Assembly (NCBI GenBank): GCA_030544235.1
Contig: CM060476.1
Coordinates: 26,142,733-26,206,732 of the forward strand
Source of the DNA: Lepturacanthus savala
Lineage: Eukaryota > Chordata > Actinopteri > Scombriformes > Trichiuridae
Length of the DNA stretch: 64,000 nt
Reading direction: 5' to 3'
Shown: one piece after another, positions 57,188 through 64,000 of the stretch
Layout of the letters: the number at the start of each line of letters is the position of its first letter
Numbering within the stretch: position 1 is the first letter of the stretch
Made by a program: the position numbers and the translations under genes
The notes under the pieces: model-generated
Seen by the model: only the letters and a program-made list of their open reading frames with translations
The model's database searches: none
What the model was told of the DNA's origin: nothing

Positions 57188-57375
57188 CTCAGCCACATGC
57201 AGAGGGGTGGATTGGCAGTTGACAAGGCATACACCTGAGAAGAGTTTGGCTGTAATCTCTGTGTATGTCTTCATATGATTCCATAGGTAAGGACAGTCCT
57301 CTGGTCTCTCTCCATAACGGAGCTTGATAGCATCACTCTCACAGACCAGTTCTCTCCGCAGGTAGACCTCTAAGG
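57188..57375 (-). CDS. agl: agl exon: transferase region II with catalytic Asp replaced by Val
   Basis: Encodes LEVYLRRELVCESDAIKLRY then GERPEDCPYLWNHMKTYTE, ITAKLFSGVCLVNCQSTPLH, VAE. The family has GVRLDNCHSTP here. Its Asp is the transferase nucleophile (526 in human numbering), and the Arg two before is the conserved region II Arg. This exon reads GVCLVNCQSTP, so Arg to Cys, Asp to Val and His to Gln. The rest is well conserved. The acceptor is GTTGTTTTCAG; the donor is GGCTGAG followed by GTATCA. It has 188 bp (2 nt plus 62 codons), phase 0 end, ready for either duplicated exon. Confidence 0.94.
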
Positions 57376-57616
57376 CTGAAAACAACATGAGAAGTAGAAA
57401 CCTCAAATTAAGGAAAAAAAAGCTTAGTAGTCTTAGAAAGTCTTTTATATCTCTTCTTTTAATGTTAGCATGACCTTTCACCTCATCATGAAACATGTCG
57501 TAAAGGTGCAGTGATACTAATGAAGCTCAACAGCATGAAGATCATGAAGTGTATCATGAAGAAAAACCAAAACATATGTCCTTATCCCGCCTTCCTTTCC
57601 CTTTGCTTTTTTACTC

Positions 57617-57645
57617 TTACACTGTGTTCCAAATTATTGTGCAAA
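57617..57645. repeat. Isolated end of a DD37E-type Tc1/mariner
   Basis: TACACTGTGTTCCAAATTAT followed by TGTGCAAAA matches the terminal repeat of the element at 19193-20604. No second end or body was found nearby. Confidence 0.6.
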
Positions 57646-57774
57646 AAGTGTAGGAGGACAGAGGGAGGCGGGGCAGGGCAAGCACATGGAAAAAACAAAC
57701 AACACAAGGTTAGCTCGGGGGAACACACAAGTCAGCCAGAAGGGGGTTACAGGGACACCGAGGTCGAAGAATGT

Positions 57775-57778
<4 letters not shown>

Positions 57779-57830
<52 letters not shown>
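57779..57830. repeat. (TA)n microsatellite, left part
   Basis: About 52 bp of pure AT. With the tract at 59024-59112 it flanks a hAT-type element, so both were probably one microsatellite before insertion. Ile/Tyr-repeat open frames through it are artefacts. Confidence 0.95.
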
Positions 57831-57833
<3 letters not shown>

Positions 57834-59011
57834 TGGTGATTTCTTTAAGACTGCAAGGGAAGCTGAACTTCCCCTGCCCTGTCAAAAAAAATAAATGGCC
57901 AAATTTGTGCAGCTGTATTAACATTTTATTGACTATAAATCTGTTAGAACATGGTCATCTTGAAGACGAGTTCTTTCAGAATCAGCTACTTATCATAAAT
58001 AAATAAATTACATGTCCGTACATTCCCATACCGCTTCCTGGTCTCTGGTCAATGCATTTCCCCATAGACGCTGATCGTCTATGAGAGTGAATGGGGCTTT
58101 TTTTTCATCACCTCGAAACTCGGCACCCATTGGATAAATGCTGAAAATTTGAGCCCGCCCGGACGCTAAGCGTCTCTGGGAGTGTGTGTCTGGGGCCTGG
58201 ACGCTGAGCGTCTGCATGGTGATTGGATGAAAATCAGAATGTAGTGGTGATGCATGGTGATTGGAGAAAAAGCAGAATGTAGTTTGACTGACAGGTTTCA
58301 AAACTATATAACGCAGACACCCCTAGGTTCCAAAGTCATTTCAGGGAGATGTTTATTGAAGAACGCGTCTCTCTCTCTCGTGCCTGCGCAATCGAATCGA
58401 AGCGATCCACATATAATGCACGAGTTACTGTTTTGCCTGCACGGTCTCGCTCGCATTGCATATTTTAAAAAATAAACATTCGCATAGTATAAAATCCGGT
58501 ATATTTTACCTGACTCGCGGGCATCACGGAGCCATTCTCAAGAACTTCCGGGACACTTGAGATGTCTGCATGATGTCACCTCAGCTGCATGATTTCAGTC
58601 CCATCGCGGATTTTCCATGTGAAGTCAAATGACAAACAGAGACTATTTGTTGGCCTTTCCAGAATGAAATAATTCACTCTTACACTGTAAATAAATCACA
58701 CTCACGTATTTCATTATTCTATAAATAATAAAGTTTCCTTGTTCTTATTGTTATTGTTGTTCTAGTTTTAATTACCTTTTGTTCCATAGTGCAATCATAC
58801 TCGGCTAGGTCCGAGTGACCAGCTAGCAGACGTGATGGAAAACAATACTAACATTGGGCCAAGTCTCCCAGAAGTTCTGGTAAACATCTCGATAAACGAC
58901 AAACATCTCCCTGAAATTACTTTTTGGAACTTGGGATGTCTGTAAATAATACGTTTATGATATACGGCAAATATAAGCTTCCCCTGTTTGAAAGATCACA
59001 AATCGCCACTG
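57831..59011. mobile_element. hAT-type nonautonomous element inserted in a (TA)n tract
   Basis: Starts CAGTGGTGATTTCTTTAAGA and ends with the inverse, ATCACAAATCGCCACTG. Both flanks are ATATATAT (57823-57830 and 59012-59019), formally an 8-bp duplication but uninformative in this context. Subterminal GGGGAAGCT/AGCTTCCCC segments pair as well. The interior holds repeated GACGCTGATCGTC/GACGCTGAGCGTC words (58068 and 58200) and no transposase. Confidence 0.7.
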
Positions 59012-59023
59012 ATATATATATAA

Positions 59024-59112
<89 letters not shown>
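59024..59112. repeat. (TA)n microsatellite, right part
   Basis: Nearly 90 bp of AT repeat directly after the hAT-type element; see the left part at 57779-57830. Confidence 0.95.
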
Positions 59113-59115
<3 letters not shown>

Positions 59116-59322
59116 TTTATTGATCTCATGTTGGGAAAATGTATGTGTTACTGCAGCTCAGATACAGAGAAGCAATGAGTAAGAAAAGAACAGTTAAAAA
59201 AAAATAAATAAATAAAAATATCTAGAGGTAGGAAAAATAAATACACATTATATACAGAGAGTAAAAAGTACCAGTAAAAAGTATGCACCATGCATTATGG
59301 TTGAAGGTGGAGGCATTTAAAT

Positions 59323-60334
59323 TAGTGCTGTCAGTCAAATAAAAAATGAATTGTATTAATTACAGGATTTTGTAATTAATTAATCAATCGAATTAATCGC
59401 ATTTTAATGTTATATCTGCTAAAGGTCTCCTGATAAAGAATTTGAATTCTAGGTTGTTGACTAATCAATTGAATACAGTAAGAAGAGAAGATTTGAAATC
59501 CATTTTTTATTGGTGAACTGTGCTTCATGAATTAAATCCAAAAGTAAAGGTCAAGCACATTAAACCAGTTAGGCCAGGTGCATTTTTTAAAAAAAATACA
59601 GCAATTCAGTTAAATAAATAAAATAAAGCTGTCTTCAAAAATGTAAAACAAATACAGTGATTAAGTTAAATAAATAAAATTCTGAAATAAGACTGTCTCA
59701 AATAGGCACATAAGCTCAATATAGCAATTAAAAAATGAATAATAGAAGTATAACACGCCTCTAAATGAGGCAAAATAAAGAATAAGACGCCAACAGGCAT
59801 TTCTTTAGGCCACTGAGGCCACATCTGCTGCTGACACAGCAGGTAAGTCAGGAGAACATGACAAAGTTTACCAGAGGTTAACAAAAATCAGAGGCTACAG
59901 TATCTGGGGCACAACACCTCAACCCCGAAAGAGGATCGGTGGTTTAAGTATCAACCTCCAGACGCACAGGATCTAACTTGCCTGAACATGTTTCACATTT
60001 AAATCGTACGTCAGGCTGGAGTTGCTCCGGTGGTCAGAGAACTCCTTTTTGTTTTTATTTATCGTCCCGTCTTGTTGTAAATAAACTTGCCATTCAGTGA
60101 CTTAAGATGCACTTGCCTCATCCTCCTGAGTCTGTTCCATGTCCGTTATTGTTGCCCACTGCCTTGATAATTTTCCGGCGCAGGTGACGTAACATGGTGA
60201 GAAGACTACGGGTCCTTCAATGGGCCAAAATTCAAATGTGCAAGCATTGGCTCGCCACTGTTGATACTCATAATTAATTGCGTTAAATTTTTTAATGCGT
60301 TAAATTGAATGAATGTGTTAAAATGACAGCACTA
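59323..60334. mobile_element. hAT-type nonautonomous element with perfect 8-bp target duplication
   Basis: Ends TAGTGCTGTCAGTCAAATAA and the inverse ending TGACAGCACTA, flanked by ATTTAAAT at 59315-59322 and 60335-60342. Subterminal GATTAAT/AATCGC-type words pair between the ends. It is inserted in or next to the 3' region of a Rex1-like LINE. Same end family as 18977-21256. No transposase frame. Confidence 0.88.
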
Positions 60335-60349
60335 ATTTAAATAAATAAG

Positions 60350-61660
60350 TAAACATAGTGTGATAAATATTTTGTGCATTTTTTTATAAAGGGACTGCAG
60401 TGGTGGATTATGCATAGTGGGAGTAAGGTCTGAGTGACTCTCAACATCATGATCCATTGAAGAGTCTGTTGTGACTGTTGTGGGTATGAAGGATCTGTGA
60501 AAGTGCTCCTTCCTGTAGTGAGGAGTGAGTTTACGTCTCTGGCTGTAGGAGCTACTTAGTGCACCCACGATCTCTTTTAGAGGGTGGTAGGGGTTGTCCA
60601 TGATGGATGTCAGCTTCACTAACATCTCAACCACCAGCAGCACAGACTCGAGGGGACATCCCTGCACAGAAAGTTTTTAACAGAGTCCTGCAGACTCCAA
60701 AGGACCTCAGTCTCCTTAGCAAGTGGAGTCAACTCTGGCCCTTCTTGTACAGGACATCTGTGCTTGTAGTCTAGTCCAGTTTTTTTTTAGGTGAACCCCC
60801 AGGTACTTGAAAGAGTCCACTGTCTTGATGTCCTTTCCCTGGATGTTTACCGGTGTGGTAGGAGGTGACTTTTTTCTGAAGTGTATGATCATCTCTTTCA
60901 TCTTGTTTAATCTGCAGAGCATTGGTCACACACCAGTTGACAAAGTCATTGATGACCCCCCTGCATTCGTGGTGGTTCCTGTCTGACATGCATCCGATGA
61001 TAGCTGTATCGTCCAATAACTTTTGAATGTGGCAGTGATCTGAATTGTAGGCGAAATCTAAAGTGTACAGACTGAATGGAAAAGATGAGAGGACCGTCCC
61101 CTGTGGCACCCCTGTGCTGCAGACTCCTACATCAGACACACAGTCATGGAATCTCACATACTGTGGTCTGTTGGCGAGGTAGTCTGTCGTCCAGGTCATC
61201 AGCTGCTTGTCCACTCCAGCTGCCTCCAGCTGCCTCCAGCTTCCCTCTCAACAGTGGAAGCTGGATGGTGTTAAAAGCACTGGAGAAGTCAAATAACATT
61301 CCCCAAAAGCAAGTGGGCGCACCCTCTCAGTGCTCCCCACTTGCTCTAGATGAGAACAGGATCTGTGTAGCAGGTTGTCAACCAGTGCCAACCAGTGTCA
61401 ACCAGTGTCAGGGCCACAGGTCAGTAGTGGTCGGGCTCCCTGGTGTATGCGATCATTCGCACTGGAACCATGCAGGAAGTCTTCTACAGGCTCAGGTTGT
61501 AGATGTGCAAGACTATCTGACAGAGGTGGTCTGCGCAGTCTCTGAGCAGTCTGGAGCTGATTCCATCTGGACCTACTGCCTTCCTGATCTTCAACATTTT
61601 GAGCTAACTTCTCACCTGATCAGCTGTGAGGCAGAGGCTCAGCTGGGCTAGGGAGGATCA
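60350..61660 (-). mobile_element. Rex1-like (CR1 superfamily) LINE remnant
   Basis: On the minus strand: KAVGPDGISSRLLRDCADHL-type RT fingers near 61590-61530. Then FDFSSAFNTIQLPLLRGKLE near 61290-61240. Then VPQGTVLSSFPFSLYTLDFA and a DDTAIIG box (61214-60960). Then YLGVHLKKNWTR (60800). The 3' UTR-coding tail has CPLESVLLVVEMLVKLTSIM (60660-60600). Several frameshifts and small deletions; the AGCTGCCTCC motif is duplicated near 61220. Inactive. Confidence 0.82.
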
Positions 61661-63475
61661 GAGTGAGTGGAAGCAGGGAGACATAATATCTCCAGTCTTC
61701 GTCAACCTCACCAGGAAGGCAATTTAGTATCCTTTGCACTATATTTATTATGTGCAATAAGACTTTGTGTTGAACAAGAATTTACAGATAGTTCTGATTA
61801 TATTTTTCTTTGTTTCTCATCAGTGTTCATTCTATGCAATCACCTACTCTGGCAATATTAGGTAAATTAGGATGAACATGATTAGACAGGATGTTGATGA
61901 TCTGTTTTAAATCAAAATTTACTGAAAAAACTGTAAAAACATGTGTAGCATACATGTTTTAACCACTATTGGTGGTAATCTGCCCCAAATATTCCTTAGC
62001 GGTAATGATGCACATCAATTTGCAGAATCCTCCAATTCCACATTGCTGCACAGGTGCAATTTCAAGCTACCATTAAAGAGGATAGAAGATGACCTTTAAT
62101 TGGTTGAATTCATGTTAACCATTATCCTCTCCTTTGACACCTTGAACCATGGCTTATATTCTCCTCTACCATAACTTGGTACCCCAAAGTATGCTTGTGC
62201 CTTGTGCTAGACTGATGCATTGCATCTTCAAAATATTGCCAATTTTGTGAATAAGATTTTTTTTACTCTTAAAACATGCTGTACTAGCAGTTTCCTAAAT
62301 AGTTAATCTTGAAATAGAAACTTTGTTCTATAGAGCTCTAAAGATTTGTTTCTATTCCTCAATTTTCCTAGACTTGTGTAAAAGCCACAGATTAAGGTGA
62401 CATTTGTGTCACTCAAGTTGATTTCAGTGAGTTGCCTTCAACTCCTCCAAATAGTGTCATACGAATGTGTGAAACCTTCCCCCAAGGATTTCCTCCAATT
62501 ACTTTAAACTGTGATCCACAAAACCTGCTCCTGTGTTCCATGCTCATAATGACTCATCAGCAGGAGCTACAGGTCCTACCAATGTGTGGCCTGCAGAAGC
62601 AACCACCTTGTTCACAGCATTTTTTCAAGAACCTGATCAGGGCACCAGTTATACAAATCTAGATTTGTTTTTTTCAAGATTGCTAACAGACAAAACTTTG
62701 GTCGCACTTGTGCATTCTGTTCATCACTCCGATAGCGAACGGATTGTATGGACTCTTGATACTTTTGGTATTAGCAGTTTTACATCTGAATTTAAGACTA
62801 CTGCATGAAATGCAAGTAGGTCCACATATCATATAATCCGGGTAGATCCACCTGTGTTTTTGAATCATTATTGTGCTGCACTGTGCATGTTCAAAATGAT
62901 CTTTCATGCAGGTATTTGAATTTTGCTTATTCAGGGTTTGAGGCACATATTTGCATTATTATTATTTCACATATTTGTGGTGAGGAGATTTTTTTTTTTA
63001 ACTGACATAAAAATACCTGGTTAAAATTATATCTGGACTAGTGTAGCTGGGGCCTATGGCTATGATTCAGGGACTTTCCATGAACCCCTCTGACTTCAAG
63101 CAACTCAGGCCTGGTTTTTCAAACCAGCAACACAGAGCCCCACAGCCTACATGACCGATCTACTCAGCAACACAACAGCTGGGAGCAACTGTTTTTTCAA
63201 CACCGCAAGGAAGCCAAACTCCAGAGCAACTTGCTTCCTTTTCCATGGATTGGTTATATGACTGTAACTTGGGCAGAACATAGCCTTACAGTAACATTTT
63301 ACTTAGGCCAGGCCACATAGCTGTGACATAATAATGATACAAATACCGTTATTAATCACAATAATAATAACTATTATTATTATAGAAATAATATATTATA
63401 AATAACTAAATTAGGCAAGAAAAGGTAGGGTGTCAGTCAGGGGCCATTAGTGATGTCCTTGATAATTTTGCTAAC
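61661..63475. other. agl intron, no element recognised
   Basis: A/T-rich intron. A 91-codon plus frame at 62533-62808 and a 76-codon frame overlapping it have no motif I know, and no splice context in agl orientation. ATTATTATTA runs occur near 63350-63390. Confidence 0.45.
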
Positions 63476-63615
63476 CTGGTTCAGCAAAGTTTCTATGTGG
63501 GTCATTTCCTGGTATGAAGCCATCATGAGCCAGGAAGTGACATGCTTTGTCTTTCTGTTCCATGAGTTCCATTTCTCCTTCAATCGTCATCTCGTCAAAA
63601 GGGAAGATAAAATAT
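63476..63615 (-). CDS. agl: agl exon: FPFDEM / HNFAEP segment
   Basis: Encodes YFIFPFDEMTIEGEMELMEQ then KDKACHFLAHDGFIPGNDPH, RNFAEP, matching the family's [36 protein letters not shown]. The acceptor is GTCTTCTTCCAG; the donor is GAACCAG followed by GTTAGC, which is weak beyond GT. It has 140 bp: 1 nt completing AGA from the upstream exon, 46 codons, 1 nt carried on. The TTTT run in CCTTTTGAC is intact, so there is no frameshift. Confidence 0.92.
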
Positions 63616-63856
63616 CTGGAAGAAGACACATTCACAATCACTGACTCTCAGATGGTAATACGGATATTAAAACATTACACACAAAAATGTATTTATAGAC
63701 TCAAACATTATACTATATTATTATTTTTTTCATAAAATTCACCTTGTTATTATTATATATTTAAGGATATTGAAATAATTATTTGGGGAAATCACATATA
63801 ACCCACACAATCCTACACAAGATGGCTTTGACAAATCCGAAGACTGGACAGACTAC

Positions 63857-63954
63857 CTGGGACAGAGAGGGTATTCCCTTGTGACTGGGCCCAGTTTAGG
63901 TCCTTGTTCAGCAAGACGTTCATAAACTATAGTTTCCACAATGCGTTTAGTTGC
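63857..63954 (-). CDS. agl: agl exon: EQGPKLGPVTREYPL segment
   Basis: Encodes ATKRIVETIVYERLAEQGP then KLGPVTREYPLCP plus 2 nt of Arg, matching the family's YEHLAEQGPKLGPVTRKHPLVTR, N-terminal part of the transferase domain. The acceptor is TTTTCTTTTTTCAG; the donor is TCCCAG followed by GTAGTC. It has 98 bp, 32 codons plus 2 nt. It is the most N-terminal exon in the window; the earlier exons lie beyond 64000. Confidence 0.9.
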
Positions 63955-64000
63955 CTGAAAAAAGAAAACAATAGTAGGATTTCAATGAAACTGACTCTGA

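Noticed and set aside
57511..59178. Ile/Tyr-rich open frames on both strands
   Set aside because: They are translations of TA microsatellites flanking a transposon.
62533..62808. 91-codon frame as a host gene
   Set aside because: No recognisable domain, no start context and no splice structure; kept only as intron sequence.
63476..63615. Possible 1-bp deletion in the agl exon at the T-run of CCTTTTGAC
   Set aside because: Recounting shows four T residues and an exon length of 140 bp, which fits both neighbours; there is no frameshift.

Overview
The window looks like a piece of a teleost (probably percomorph) chromosome. It holds a vertebrate-type split gene with GT-AG introns, embedded in a fish-style repeat load: L2/Rex1/L1 LINEs, Tc1/mariner, hAT, piggyBac and pogo DNA transposons, a tRNA-headed SINE, and retrovirus-like elements with gamma-type envelope remnants. 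The organism call is inferred from this repertoire and from the gene; no species can be named.

The only host gene I can support is on the minus strand and spans nearly the whole window: the central part of a glycogen debranching enzyme gene (agl). Thirteen exons are readable, from 63954 down to 14745. Upstream exons lie beyond the right edge, and the C-terminal exons (including the amylo-1,6-glucosidase domain) lie beyond the left edge. Each exon is open, has GT-AG borders, and joins its neighbour in a compatible phase. Four things are odd. (1) Two of the three catalytic residues of the 4-alpha-glucanotransferase centre are changed: Asp to Val at 57188-57375 and His-Asp to Leu-Asn at 52664-52824. 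(2) The exon carrying the third catalytic residue (Glu) is present as two diverged tandem copies of identical length (124 bp) and phase, 54707-54830 and 55340-55463, so including both would break the frame. (3) The segment of about 45 residues expected between the exons at 18840-18949 and 14990-15120 was not found, yet those two exons still join in frame. (4) The introns are swollen by nested transposons. The sequence suggests a debranching-enzyme paralogue that has lost transferase chemistry but kept its reading frame.

Layout, left to right. 1-13560: a patchwork of decayed endogenous retrovirus pieces (gag/protease, RT-RNase H, two envelope remnants, integrase, a 3' acidic ORF, LTR pieces) broken up by a pogo fragment, an L2 LINE, SINEs and a MITE. 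13560-18950: agl exons, an APE-type LINE and SINEs. 18977-21256: a hAT-like element with a DD37E Tc1/mariner nested inside. 21393-28716: agl exons, a fused LINE pair, an inserted TA-target transposon, an LTR-like promoter region and a solo LTR. 29220-35080: an L1-type LINE, a long-inverted-repeat MITE carrying a Tc1 element, and a piggyBac remnant. 35380-43560: two L2 copies flanking an agl exon. 45368-51893: a broken LTR retroelement, a partial LTR, and a 1.87-kb solo LTR with perfect target duplication. 52664-57375: agl exons with a MITE, a Tc1 and a SINE. 57779-61660: hAT elements and a Rex1-like LINE. 63476-63954: two more agl exons.

Several sites carry perfect short hairpins that are absent from sister repeat copies or that interrupt coding domains. 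They look like template-switch mutations.
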